DNA of 6,057 nucleotides from Flavobacteriales bacterium (lineage in GTDB: Bacteria > Bacteroidota > Bacteroidia > Flavobacteriales > Flavobacteriaceae). The position numbers and the translations under genes are program-made. The notes under the pieces were generated by a model. The model was not told the DNA's origin and did no database searches. It saw only the letters and a list, made by a program, of their open reading frames with translations. Shown here in pieces: positions 1 to 6,057 of this stretch. How positions within the stretch are numbered: the stretch's first letter is position 1; each line of letters opens with the position of its first letter. The stretch covers positions 1 through 6,057 of the forward strand of contig JAMONI010000333.1 in NCBI GenBank assembly GCA_027065935.1. The letters run 5' to 3'.

Positions 1-559
1 CGTGGGTCAACGTTTCGGTCATACCGTAGGTATGAAAAACGGCCGTAGGAAGTTCTTGGAGAACCGTCTTTAACGAAGGGCTAACCGGTGCACCGCCTAT
101 CAGGAGTTTTTTTATTTTCGATAAATTGTTTTTTTCGCGTACAACTTGTTTGGGCACCATAGCCCCGAAATCCACGGAAGAAATCGCTTCTAAAGACGCA
201 CCGGGATGTGTAACACAAACATGTAATCCACCAACCAAAGCCCTGACCCACATCATTTTTCCTGCAACGAAATTGCTCGGCAAATTGAGCAGTATCCGGT
301 CGCCTTCACCGATTTGAAAAAAACGGATACTTCGCAATGCACTTATAATCAACTGTTTTTTTCGAAAAACGATGGGTTTGGGACGTCCCGTGGAACCCGA
401 AGTTTGTAGCGTAATATGTGCTTTGTCCGAGAACCAATCCATCAGAAAATCTACATGTTCGGGAAAGGCTTGCCTAACGAAGTCAAGCAAGGCGATATGG
501 TCGGGAAACGTATGCCCGTCCAGGCGAAACGAAGGATGGATGCTTTTATATGTTTTCAT
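1..559 (-). CDS. menE: 2-succinylbenzoate-CoA ligase (MenE-like AMP-binding enzyme), 3' part missing
   Basis: This is the first 186 codons of an adenylate-forming ligase; the frame is open to the left edge, so the C-terminal part lies outside. The family activates a carboxylate with ATP and transfers it to CoA; MenE makes o-succinylbenzoyl-CoA in cytoplasmic menaquinone synthesis. Visible motifs are the phosphate-binding loop TSGSTGRPK at residues 53-61, an IGGAPVS segment in the middle of the domain, and YGMTET at 178-183, which contacts the adenylate. The ATG at 559-557 overlaps the 3' end of menC by 14 nt, indicating translational coupling. The P-loop lies unusually near the N terminus: typical MenE enzymes carry well over 100 residues before it, so this is a short form. 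The name rests on the motifs plus the adjacent menC; by motifs alone another acyl-CoA ligase would be possible. Confidence 0.88.
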   Translation of the reverse strand, partial: MKTYKSIHPSFRLDGHTFPDHIALLDFVRQAFPEHVDFLMDWFSDKAHITLQTSGSTGRPKPIVFRKKQLIISALRSIRFFQIGEGDRILLNLPSNFVAGKMMWVRALVGGLHVCVTHPGASLEAISSVDFGAMVPKQVVREKNNLSKIKKLLIGGAPVSPSLKTVLQELPTAVFHTYGMTETLTH

Positions 560-1598
560 ACAACGCTCCGGGTAAACTTAAACTTTTTCCGGGATCAAAC
601 CGGAGTTCGTCTTTTCGGATATAAAGCGGGCTGTCGATATTATTGACAAATAGCCCGCCGGTGCCGAGTCCTTGCGGCATTTTTACGTTTTTGGAAAAAG
701 TAAATTGCGCAATGGCGTTGAGTCCCACATTGGATTCCAATGCCGACGTAATCCACCACCCCACTTGATTTTTTTCGGCGGTTTCTATCCATTCGTCGGT
801 GCCGGTAAACCCGCCCGTCAAAGAGGGTTTCAATATAATGTATCGAGGCTTTATGTTCCGGATGAGTTCTTCTTTCCTGTCGCGATGAAAAATGCCGATT
901 AATTCCTCGTCCAATGCAACGGGCAAAGGCGACTTGCGACACAGTTCGGCCATAAGTTCCCACTGTCCCGGCTTGACGGGTTGTTCGATGGAATGTATTT
1001 GTAACCGGGCTAATTTTTCCAATTTCGACAAGGCTTCTTCCGGCGTAAACGCACCGTTGGCATCCACCCGGATTTCGATATCGGAAGGACCGAATTGGGT
1101 TCTGATATAGCGTAGCAATTCCCACTCCGTTTCAAAATCCAAAGCGCCGATTTTCATCTTGATCACCCGGAATCCCGCTTCAATTTTTTCTTTGATTTGA
1201 GAAAACATAAAATCCCTGTCGCCCATCCATATCAATCCGTTGATTCGAATACCGCTTTTCCCGGACGTAAAATCGGAAGGAAAAAGGATATCGTTACGTT
1301 GGCTTGCAAGTGACCGGAGTGCGGTTTCAAGACCGAACACGATCGACGGCCATTCGCGATAATCTTCGGTACGGACGGGCTGGTTGTCGTTGATTTTTTC
1401 AACCAAGCGGTTGAGTGTAAGTTCATAATCCGCCCGGTCGTCGGCACTAAGACCGCGAAATAGGGCGCATTCGCCAATGCCCGTCTTCCCGTCTTGGGCA
1501 AGAATTAAAAAATAAGTGTCTTTATAATGTAACACGCCCCGCGATGTGCCTGCAGGCCGTTTGAAAGATAACCGGTACGGGATAGCAACGGCTTGCAT
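546..1598 (-). CDS. menC: o-succinylbenzoate synthase
   Basis: This 350-residue protein belongs to the enolase superfamily. MenC dehydrates SHCHC (2-succinyl-6-hydroxy-2,4-cyclohexadiene-1-carboxylate) to o-succinylbenzoate, the substrate of MenE. The N-terminal capping domain spans about residues 1-110 and the TIM barrel follows. The full active-site set is visible: the KMK motif at 147-149 (second Lys as base), metal ligands Asp179 (in VDANG), Glu205 (in IEQP) and Asp230 (in LDEE), and the opposing Lys257 (in LKPSLTGG). SALESN at 285-290 matches the substrate-binding loop seen in MenC. The start ATG lies 6 nt after the gldC stop and the end overlaps menE, so it sits inside a minus-strand operon. 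Related dipeptide epimerases share the fold, but the menE neighbour supports MenC. No frame damage is seen. Confidence 0.93.
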   Translation of the reverse strand: MQAVAIPYRLSFKRPAGTSRGVLHYKDTYFLILAQDGKTGIGECALFRGLSADDRADYELTLNRLVEKINDNQPVRTEDYREWPSIVFGLETALRSLASQRNDILFPSDFTSGKSGIRINGLIWMGDRDFMFSQIKEKIEAGFRVIKMKIGALDFETEWELLRYIRTQFGPSDIEIRVDANGAFTPEEALSKLEKLARLQIHSIEQPVKPGQWELMAELCRKSPLPVALDEELIGIFHRDRKEELIRNIKPRYIILKPSLTGGFTGTDEWIETAEKNQVGWWITSALESNVGLNAIAQFTFSKNVKMPQGLGTGGLFVNNIDSPLYIRKDELRFDPGKSLSLPGALYENI

Positions 1599-1604
1599 GG
1601 GACT

Positions 1605-1955
1605 TTATCGGTCTTTAGGCCCTTTTCTGAGTTCCAACTTTTCTTCCATATAATCGGCCAGATCGAGGATGGTATCGGCCATCCGGTCGTCGCCGGTGGC
1701 TTTCCTGTAGGTTTCGGCCAACGAGCTGATGGTTTGCCAAATAAAAAATTGCATTTCGTAAATTTTCATCTCTTTGGTCCACAGGTCCAATCGCAAGGTT
1801 TCTTTGGTGCGGTCGTTCCAAACCGAAAGCAGAAAAGCTTCGGCGTTTTCTTTTTCAATGCCGGCATCGGTGGCGGTCCACTTGATTTCTTCCGCAATGC
1901 GATTTTCGTCCAATCCTACTTCCAAAATAATTTTGCTTCGGTGATGTATTGCCAT
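1605..1955 (-). CDS. gldC: gliding motility protein GldC
   Basis: This is a 116-residue soluble protein without signal peptide or membrane segment. It matches the GldC family of Bacteroidota, including GLDEN at 14-18, IKWTATD at 24-30, LDLWTKEM at 56-63 and a helical C-terminal half. In Flavobacterium johnsoniae gldC lies next to gldB and its loss reduces colony spreading rather than abolishing movement; its biochemical role is not established. An upstream in-frame ATG at 2000 would add 15 residues but would lie inside the gldB coding region. The ATG at 1955 is preferred because it starts 4 nt after the gldB stop and gives the MAIHHRSK start followed directly by the conserved part. menC follows after 6 nt. 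Confidence 0.9.
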   Translation of the reverse strand: MAIHHRSKIILEVGLDENRIAEEIKWTATDAGIEKENAEAFLLSVWNDRTKETLRLDLWTKEMKIYEMQFFIWQTISSLAETYRKATGDDRMADTILDLADYMEEKLELRKGPKDR

Positions 1956-1959
1956 ACGA

Positions 1960-2910
1960 TTAAGGTTTATATTTCGATTGATTGAAGATGGTTTGCGCAT
2001 CGGTGCGTAGCAAGTCTTTAAGCTCCGGTTTTTTCTTCTCCATATATTTTTCCACTATGCGCAATCCGACATACCGGCCGATTCTTCCCGCCGATTCGTT
2101 ATCGGCTTCGGAATAAAACTTGGAAAACGGTGCGGGATCGATAAAACGCTTGTCCAAATTTTTATCCGTATCGAACAACAAATCGTTGTCTAAAAAATAA
2201 AGCCAAACGTTTTTTTCGTTTTCTCTGGCCCACCGGTATTTTTCGGTATTGTATCCTAAAATCAAGCTGTCGTGTGCCTGCGGCATCAAGGCTTTTTTCA
2301 AGTAAAGAATCTTACCGTGATAAATGATTTTGCTTAAGAAATCTTTGGTTGCGGGGTAGGGGACAACTTGTTCGGCAAATTTTTCGGCAAAATCGACGGG
2401 GATGTATGCCTTGGTCATGGTTTGACGGATGTATGACGGAATACCTTCATAAACGGGATTTTCCTTACCCAAGTAATTGTCAAGAAACACAAAAGCCATT
2501 GTATCGGCCAACAAGATGCGTTTCATATAATCCCAATCCGAATACAAGGTTAGGAGTTTTGGTTCTTTCCAGCCGGGAAAATAGTATTTGATGTGTTGGA
2601 ATACACCCGACAGTTCGTCTTCAACACCCAAGCGTCCGGGAAAAATCCGGTCCACTTCGCTTTTGAGGTCCAGTAGCAAGCTGTCCTGCATTTTGGCTTG
2701 CCAAAGGCTGTCGGAAATACCGGGCGAAAAAAGATAGGGAAACCTTTGTTTGACCTCCCGGTAATCTGACGTATCCCTTCCGTAAAAAAGCGTGTCGAAC
2801 CGGATTACTTCGATGCGTGCCTCGATGTCCGAAACGTCCACTTCCAATGGATTATTTCGACACGAACCCGACAAAACAATTAAAAACATCAAGAAAATCC
2901 TTATCCGCAT
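1960..2910 (-). CDS. gldB: gliding motility lipoprotein GldB
   Basis: This 316-residue envelope protein is recognised as the GldB lipoprotein family, which is required for gliding in Flavobacterium johnsoniae. The N terminus is a short hydrophobic signal (residues 3-13) ending in LSGSC, with Cys17 as the probable lipid-modified residue. The -3 position is Ser rather than the usual Leu/Val/Ile, because the Leu falls at -4. The residues after the Cys (RNNP) are not acidic, so the acidic surface-export signal of Bacteroidota lipoproteins is absent and a periplasm-facing anchor is likely. The C-terminal family segment GRIGRYVGLRIVEKYM is at 275-290. No HExxH zinc motif is seen. It is the first gene of the minus-strand run gldB-gldC-menC-menE and is transcribed divergently from the zapA operon. 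Confidence 0.9.
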   Translation of the reverse strand: MRIRIFLMFLIVLSGSCRNNPLEVDVSDIEARIEVIRFDTLFYGRDTSDYREVKQRFPYLFSPGISDSLWQAKMQDSLLLDLKSEVDRIFPGRLGVEDELSGVFQHIKYYFPGWKEPKLLTLYSDWDYMKRILLADTMAFVFLDNYLGKENPVYEGIPSYIRQTMTKAYIPVDFAEKFAEQVVPYPATKDFLSKIIYHGKILYLKKALMPQAHDSLILGYNTEKYRWARENEKNVWLYFLDNDLLFDTDKNLDKRFIDPAPFSKFYSEADNESAGRIGRYVGLRIVEKYMEKKKPELKDLLRTDAQTIFNQSKYKP

Positions 2911-2931
2911 GGAACCGGTATTTTAAAAAAA

Positions 2932-2939
2932 CAAAATTA
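2932..2939 (-). promoter_or_regulatory. possible -7 element for gldB operon
   Basis: Read on the minus strand, this is TAATTTTG, a match to the Bacteroidota -7 consensus TAnnTTTG, 21 nt upstream of the gldB ATG. Transcription would start about 15 nt before the start codon. No TTG -33 element is found at the usual 17-23 nt spacing, so this is only half of a promoter by sequence. Confidence 0.4.
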
Positions 2940-2992
2940 CAAAGAAATCAAGTATTTCATTCGAGAATCCGGCAATAATTACGGATTTAAAG

Positions 2993-3019
2993 TTGTAAAA
3001 TGTTTTTTTGATATTTTTG
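2993..3019 (+). promoter_or_regulatory. possible distal promoter toward zapA operon
   Basis: The -7 match TATTTTTG (3012-3019) is preceded by TTG at 2993-2995 with a 16-nt gap, slightly shorter than typical for Bacteroidota promoters. If used, it would give a leader of more than 100 nt before the coiled-coil gene. The region is AT-rich, so a chance match is quite possible. Confidence 0.3.
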
Positions 3020-3078
3020 TGAAAAAATTTCCATTCGGTTAGTAGTCTGAATCCGTTTAAAAGTCCGTATGAAGTGTG

Positions 3079-3096
3079 ATAACAAATACTTGTTAT
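3079..3096. repeat. inverted repeat over the -33 element (operator candidate)
   Basis: ATAACAA (3079-3085) and TTGTTAT (3090-3096) are perfect 7-nt inverted arms around the 4-nt centre ATAC. The right arm includes the TTG -33 element of the promoter just downstream, a position where a dimeric regulator would block RNA polymerase. The arms are AT-rich, and no regulator gene is visible nearby. Confidence 0.4.
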
Positions 3097-3120
3097 AAAT
3101 AAAAATATAATGTAAATTTG
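3090..3120 (+). promoter_or_regulatory. Bacteroidota-type promoter of the zapB-like/zapA operon
   Basis: TTG (3090-3092), a 20-nt spacer and TAAATTTG (3113-3120) fit the primary sigma factor consensus of Bacteroidota, TTG then TAnnTTTG. Transcription would start near 3125-3128, about 10 nt before the ATG at 3138. This is the best promoter match in the window. Confidence 0.65.
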
Positions 3121-3137
3121 CCTACTAACGAAAAGTT

Positions 3138-3434
3138 ATGGATTTTGCGCCTCAAGAGTTGGAATATCTCGTAAAACGAATCCGGGAATTGAAGAGCAAA
3201 ATCCGTTCGTTGGAAATCGAAAACAAAAAGCTAAAGGAAGAAAACGTTCTTTTGAAATCGGAAGCGGAATCATTACAACGGCAGCTTAAAAGTCAGCTTG
3301 AACAAAAAGCGGGCGACTTGTTTGCCGCCGAATTCGTAGGCCGGTTCCGCACGCGGGACGAAGCGAGAAAAAAAGTCAATCAATTACTCGCGACGGTAGA
3401 TAAAATATTGGCAAAGCTCAAATATGGACAATAA
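3138..3434 (+). CDS. small coiled-coil protein upstream of zapA (ZapB-like by context)
   Basis: This is a 98-residue cytoplasmic protein with no signal peptide or membrane segment. Residues about 7-56 form a strongly charged coiled coil with spaced Leu/Ile positions (for example IRELKSKIRSLEIENKKL). After a short break containing FAAEF at 62-66, a second helix spans about 72-94 (RTRDEARKKV onward). The ATG is about 10 nt downstream of the predicted transcription start, and the 3' end overlaps zapA by 11 nt, so the two proteins are probably made together. Size, fold and the zapA overlap suggest a division-associated partner comparable to ZapB, which in E. coli is a small coiled coil that binds ZapA at the Z-ring. 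That role is an inference from setting; no sequence similarity to E. coli ZapB is claimed. Confidence 0.85.
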   Translation: MDFAPQELEYLVKRIRELKSKIRSLEIENKKLKEENVLLKSEAESLQRQLKSQLEQKAGDLFAAEFVGRFRTRDEARKKVNQLLATVDKILAKLKYGQ

Positions 3435-3708
3435 AAAAATAAAAGTAAGTATCAATTTATTGGGGAGAAACATCCCTTTCAGCATTCAGCCCGAGTATGA
3501 AGGTATTGTCCGTGAAGAAGTTAAGCGAGCCAACCGGGACTACCGGGAGTTGACGGAACATTACAATTTCTCCACCGAAACGGACGGGATTATAACGTTC
3601 TTGCTGATGGAGCTTGTCGAAAAAGCCGTCTTGAGATTCGATTCGTCTCAAAAGGAAAAGCAATGCAAGGAAGCGTTTGAAACACTCAAGCGCGAATTGG
3701 CGGAATAA
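3424..3708 (+). CDS. zapA: cell division protein ZapA
   Basis: This 94-residue protein fits the ZapA family, which binds FtsZ and cross-links its filaments at the division site. The N-terminal beta strands (IKVSINLLGRNIPFSI, 6-21) are followed by the helix EYEGIVREEVKRANR (24-38), typical of the ZapA head. The C-terminal helix (about 53-93) would form the dimer/tetramer coiled coil. Length is normal for the family. The ATG overlaps the preceding coiled-coil gene by 11 nt. The stop is followed, after about 30 nt, by the 6S-like RNA; zapA next to the 6S RNA gene is also seen in E. coli, which supports both calls. Confidence 0.9.
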   Translation: MDNKKIKVSINLLGRNIPFSIQPEYEGIVREEVKRANRDYRELTEHYNFSTETDGIITFLLMELVEKAVLRFDSSQKEKQCKEAFETLKRELAE

Positions 3709-3739
3709 GAGATGATCATTAACATAAATAACCTAACCG

Positions 3740-3926
3740 GCCTACATTTACGAGCATGGAGGAACCTCAACACCAAACTATTAAAAAGGGTGAGTCCGTG
3801 TAGGGAAAACAGGCCGCATTCTTCCCCAAGGGAAGAAGAAAGCAAAAGCTTTCCGGCGGACGTTTGAACTACAGGTTAGCCCTAAACCTGTCGATTCGGG
3901 GGTTTCCTTCCCGGGTAAATGTAGGC
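3740..3926 (+). ncRNA. ssrS: 6S RNA, 6S-Flavo type
   Basis: This protein-free stretch folds like 6S RNA, the RNA that mimics an open promoter and binds the RNA polymerase holoenzyme. The ends close in a perfect 12-bp helix: GCCTACATTTAC (3740-3751) with GTAAATGTAGGC (3915-3926), followed by six T (3927-3932). A second helix pairs GGAGGAACCTC (3758-3768) with the 3' strand near 3899-3912, with small bulges. The apical arm has GTCCG/CGGAC (3794-3798 with 3857-3861), GCCG/CGGC (3813-3816 with 3854-3857, competing at one base) and an 8-bp hairpin TTCTTCCC/GGGAAGAA (3819-3837). A 7-bp hairpin ACAGGTT/AACCTGT (3871-3891) sits on the 3' side of the large central bulge. Size, shape and position between zapA and rny fit the 6S-Flavo class. 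No good promoter lies directly upstream. Pairings were found by eye, and exact ends are uncertain by several nt. Confidence 0.8.
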
Positions 3927-3947
3927 TTTTTTAAAAATAAAAGTATT

Positions 3948-5543
3948 ATGGAATGGATATACGTAACATTAGGAATTGTAGCGGGTTTTATCGTAGGATT
4001 TCTCTTACGTAAAATGTTTGAAACCAAAAGTTCTCAAAGCACGCTGAATCAAGCCAAAAAAGAAGCCGGCAGAATATTGGCCGAAGCACGTGAAAAAGCC
4101 AAACAAATTCTAACCAACGCCGAAAAAGACGGCGAAGCCGTCAAAAAGGAAAAAATCCTGCAGGCCAAAGAAAAATTCTTGGAACTCAAAGCCCAACACG
4201 AAAAGGTCATACTCGAACGCGACCGTAAAATTTCCGAAGCCGAAAAAAGAATCAAAACCAAAGAAGCCGAAGTATCCCTGGCGCTGGCGCAACAAAATAA
4301 ACTTAATCAGGAACTGGAACAAAAAATACGGGAATACGAAGAAAAACTGGAATTCTTCAACAAGAAAAACGCCGAGCTTCAAAAAATTCATCAACAACAA
4401 TTACAAAAACTCGAAGAAGTATCCGGTTATTCGGTCGATGAAGCCAAACGCGAACTAATCGAAACCCTAAAAGAAGACGCTAAAGCCGAAGCCATGGTGT
4501 ACATTCAGGAAACGCTCGAAGAAGCCAAGCTTACGGCTCAAATGGAAGCCAAAAAAATCATAATCAATACCATACAACGTATTGGCACCGAAGAAGCCAT
4601 CGAAAACAGCGTAACCACCTTCCACCTTGAAAACGACGAAATGAAAGGCCGTATCATCGGACGAGAAGGACGAAATATCAGAGCTTTCGAAGCGGCCACA
4701 GGCGTGGAAATCATCGTGGACGATACGCCCGAAACCATCGTGCTGTCCAGTTTTAATCCCGTACGGCGCGAAATCGCACGGCTCGCACTACATAAATTGG
4801 TCACCGACGGCCGTATCCACCCGGCCCGTATCGAAGAAGTGGTGGAAAAAACCCGCAAACAAATCGAAGAAGAAATATTTGAAATCGGAAAACGTACCGT
4901 AATCGACTTGGGAATACACGGTTTACATCCCGAACTCATCAAAACCGTAGGTCGAATGAAATACCGTTCCTCCTACGGACAAAACCTCTTGCAACACTCC
5001 AAAGAAGTAGCCAAACTCAGCGCCATCATGGCCTCAGAACTCGGCCTTGACCCCAAAATCGCCAAACGAGCCGGATTACTGCACGACATAGGTAAAGTAC
5101 CCGAAGAAGAAACAGACCTCCCGCACGCTTTGCTCGGAATGAAATGGGCCGAAAAATACGGCGAACGGCCCGAAGTGGTCAACGCCATCGGCGCTCATCA
5201 CGACGAAATGGAAATGACTTCCCTCTACGCCCCCATCGTGCAAGTGTGCGACGCCATATCCGGTGCCAGACCCGGCGCCAGAAGACAAGTACTGGAATCC
5301 TACATCAAACGACTGAAAGAACTCGAAGAACTCGCATTCTCATTCGAAGGCGTCAAAAAAGCTTATGCCATTCAAGCGGGTAGAGAACTGAGAATCATCG
5401 TAGAAAGCGATAAAGTGGACGACGAAAAAGCCAAACAACTGTCCTACGAAATCGCTCAAAAAATTCAAAGCGATCTAACCTATCCCGGACAAGTCAAAGT
5501 TACCGTAATCCGGGAAACACGAATGGTGAATGTAGCCAAGTAA
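3948..5543 (+). CDS. rny: ribonuclease Y
   Basis: RNase Y is a membrane-anchored endoribonuclease that starts mRNA decay and processes structured RNAs. The 531-residue protein has the full family layout: an N-terminal membrane segment (about 3-20, [18 protein letters not shown]), a long charged coiled coil (about 30-155), a KH RNA-binding domain with the GREG loop at 238-241, and an HD domain with His350, the catalytic HD pair His379-Asp380 (in LLHDIGK), His417-His418 and Asp435 (in VCDA). Length is usual (about 520 in Bacillus subtilis). The frame is open upstream to a TTG at 3864, but that region is the 3' part of the 6S-like RNA. The ATG at 3948 puts the membrane helix at the N terminus as in other RNase Y proteins. 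No separate promoter is evident in the 15 nt between the T-run after the RNA and this ATG, so read-through from the zapA side is likely. Third codon positions are notably C-rich. Confidence 0.95.
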   Translation: MEWIYVTLGIVAGFIVGFLLRKMFETKSSQSTLNQAKKEAGRILAEAREKAKQILTNAEKDGEAVKKEKILQAKEKFLELKAQHEKVILERDRKISEAEKRIKTKEAEVSLALAQQNKLNQELEQKIREYEEKLEFFNKKNAELQKIHQQQLQKLEEVSGYSVDEAKRELIETLKEDAKAEAMVYIQETLEEAKLTAQMEAKKIIINTIQRIGTEEAIENSVTTFHLENDEMKGRIIGREGRNIRAFEAATGVEIIVDDTPETIVLSSFNPVRREIARLALHKLVTDGRIHPARIEEVVEKTRKQIEEEIFEIGKRTVIDLGIHGLHPELIKTVGRMKYRSSYGQNLLQHSKEVAKLSAIMASELGLDPKIAKRAGLLHDIGKVPEEETDLPHALLGMKWAEKYGERPEVVNAIGAHHDEMEMTSLYAPIVQVCDAISGARPGARRQVLESYIKRLKELEELAFSFEGVKKAYAIQAGRELRIIVESDKVDDEKAKQLSYEIAQKIQSDLTYPGQVKVTVIRETRMVNVAK

Positions 5544-5603
5544 AGAATTTTATTAAAGTTTTTACAAAAAAATAGTAACTTGCAAGCTAGAAATACTGGC
5601 CGG

Positions 5604-6057
5604 ATGAAAAAAATCATAACCTCATTGCTTCTTCTGTTCCTGGCGGTCATTCAACAAGCTAATGCCCAACAAGCATTCAACGTTTTGGCCGATACCGACG
5701 GTGACGGAATTATCGACATCAACGATATCGACGACGATAACGACGGAATCCCCGATACCTACGAAAGCGGCGGCTTAGACCCCCTTACCGACGCCGACGC
5801 GGATTCCGTACCGCTTTATCTCGACGATGACGATACCGACAACACCGTAGGCGATGCCAACGGCCAAATCGAACCGGGATTCGATATCGACGGCGACGGA
5901 ATCCCCAACTTTCTCGATAAAGATAGCGACGGCGACACCCTGTGGGATTTTGCCGAATCCGGAGCACCCGTAGGAACAGACCTGGACCTGGACGGCGATT
6001 TGGAAAATCCCGTAGGGGCCAACGGTCTGGTGGACGTATTGGAAAACCCGGCCGATA
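5604..6057 (+). CDS. secreted protein with Asp-rich Ca2+-binding (TSP3-like) repeats, 3' part missing
   Basis: The first 151 codons of a protein whose frame is open to the right edge. Residues 1-21 form a Sec signal peptide (MKK, hydrophobic core, cut probably after ANA before QQ). The mature part is dominated by Asp/Gly/Asn repeats of the thrombospondin type 3 kind: [20 protein letters not shown] (30-49) and [18 protein letters not shown] (94-111), with further acidic loops at 74-80 and 126-132. Such loops bind Ca2+ and stiffen long extracellular proteins. In Flavobacteriia this start is common in large surface or secreted proteins that end in a gliding-motility-associated C-terminal domain and leave through the type IX system; that end is not visible, so adhesin or T9SS cargo is an inference. 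It begins 60 nt after rny, and no strong promoter or terminator is seen in the gap. Confidence 0.85.
   Translation, partial: MKKIITSLLLLFLAVIQQANAQQAFNVLADTDGDGIIDINDIDDDNDGIPDTYESGGLDPLTDADADSVPLYLDDDDTDNTVGDANGQIEPGFDIDGDGIPNFLDKDSDGDTLWDFAESGAPVGTDLDLDGDLENPVGANGLVDVLENPAD
5691..5936 (+). repeat. degenerate in-frame repeats encoding DxDxDGxxD loops
   Basis: Codons 30-111 of the secreted protein hold diverged copies of one module. At DNA level CGACGGAATCCCC occurs at 5741-5753 and 5894-5906, and CGATATCGACG at 5723-5733 and 5882-5892. The same word order in both copies points to internal duplication followed by divergence. Confidence 0.6.

Noticed and set aside
126..646. Plus-strand open frames over menE and the menE-menC junction
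   Set aside because: They are antisense to the AMP-binding enzyme, whose minus-strand motifs are clear.
640..1125. Alternative minus-strand frame of 161 codons inside menC
   Set aside because: It is a frame-shifted shadow rich in Arg and His, while menC in its own frame has all catalytic residues.
1956..2000. 15-residue upstream extension of gldC from the ATG at 2000
   Set aside because: It would lie inside the gldB coding region, is not part of the recognised GldC start, and the ATG at 1955 gives a neat 4-nt gap after the gldB stop.
3648..3845. Minus-strand open frame across the end of zapA and the start of the RNA region
   Set aside because: It has no recognisable family or plausible signal and overlaps the structured RNA and a clear gene.
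3898..3932. Local intrinsic terminator formed by CGGG/CCCG before the T-run
   Set aside because: The 4-bp stem is weak, not adjacent to the T-run, and competes with the better-supported 6S helices.
3864..3947. 28-codon N-terminal extension of rny from a TTG at 3864
   Set aside because: It lies inside the 3' half of the 6S-like RNA, would place residues before the usual N-terminal membrane helix, and the ATG at 3948 gives the family-typical start.
4538..4942. Long minus-strand open frame opposite the rny KH domain, and others opposite the coiled coil
   Set aside because: Composition is Ser- or Phe-rich as expected for the antisense of repetitive Glu/Lys codons; rny is unambiguous on the plus strand.
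5544..5603. Terminator for rny or promoter for the secreted gene in the 60-nt gap
   Set aside because: There are T and A runs but no GC-rich hairpin. TAACTTG at 5576-5582 is one base short of the TAnnTTTG consensus and has no TTG at the right spacing; CTTGCAAG is a palindrome too short to call a site.

Overview
The window looks like a chromosomal segment of a gliding, menaquinone-using member of the Bacteroidota, most likely class Flavobacteriia. The grounds are a gldB-gldC pair (known only from this phylum), a Bacteroidota-type promoter (TTG, 20 nt, TAnnTTTG), start sites without clear Shine-Dalgarno sequences, a 6S-Flavo-like RNA between zapA and rny, and a secreted protein with Asp-rich thrombospondin type 3-like repeats. 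No insertion sequence, CRISPR array, tRNA or rRNA was seen.

Left half (1-2910, minus strand): a tightly packed gene run read right to left, gldB -> gldC -> menC -> menE. The gaps are 4 nt, 6 nt and a 14-nt overlap, so it is probably one operon. GldB and GldC belong to the gliding/type IX secretion machinery. MenC and MenE are consecutive steps of menaquinone synthesis. menE runs off the left edge, and its reading frame is open to position 1.

Centre (2911-3137): a divergent AT-rich promoter region. It holds a good promoter for the plus-strand genes, with a perfect 7-bp-arm inverted repeat over its -33 element, and a weaker candidate for gldB.

Right half (3138-6057, plus strand): a small coiled-coil protein (ZapB-like in setting) overlaps zapA. 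These are followed by a structured RNA of about 190 nt, best read as 6S RNA, and then by rny (RNase Y). The block joins cell-division factors, a global RNA regulator of RNA polymerase and a membrane-anchored mRNA decay enzyme. After a 60-nt gap comes the start of a secreted Ca2+-binding-repeat protein, cut by the right edge; it may be a type IX secretion cargo.

The least routine signal is the RNA at 3740-3926. Its two ends are perfectly complementary over 12 nt, and it lies in a protein-free gap directly in front of rny with no convincing promoter of its own. It probably belongs to a described RNA class, so the new question is how its production is tied to zapA and rny.
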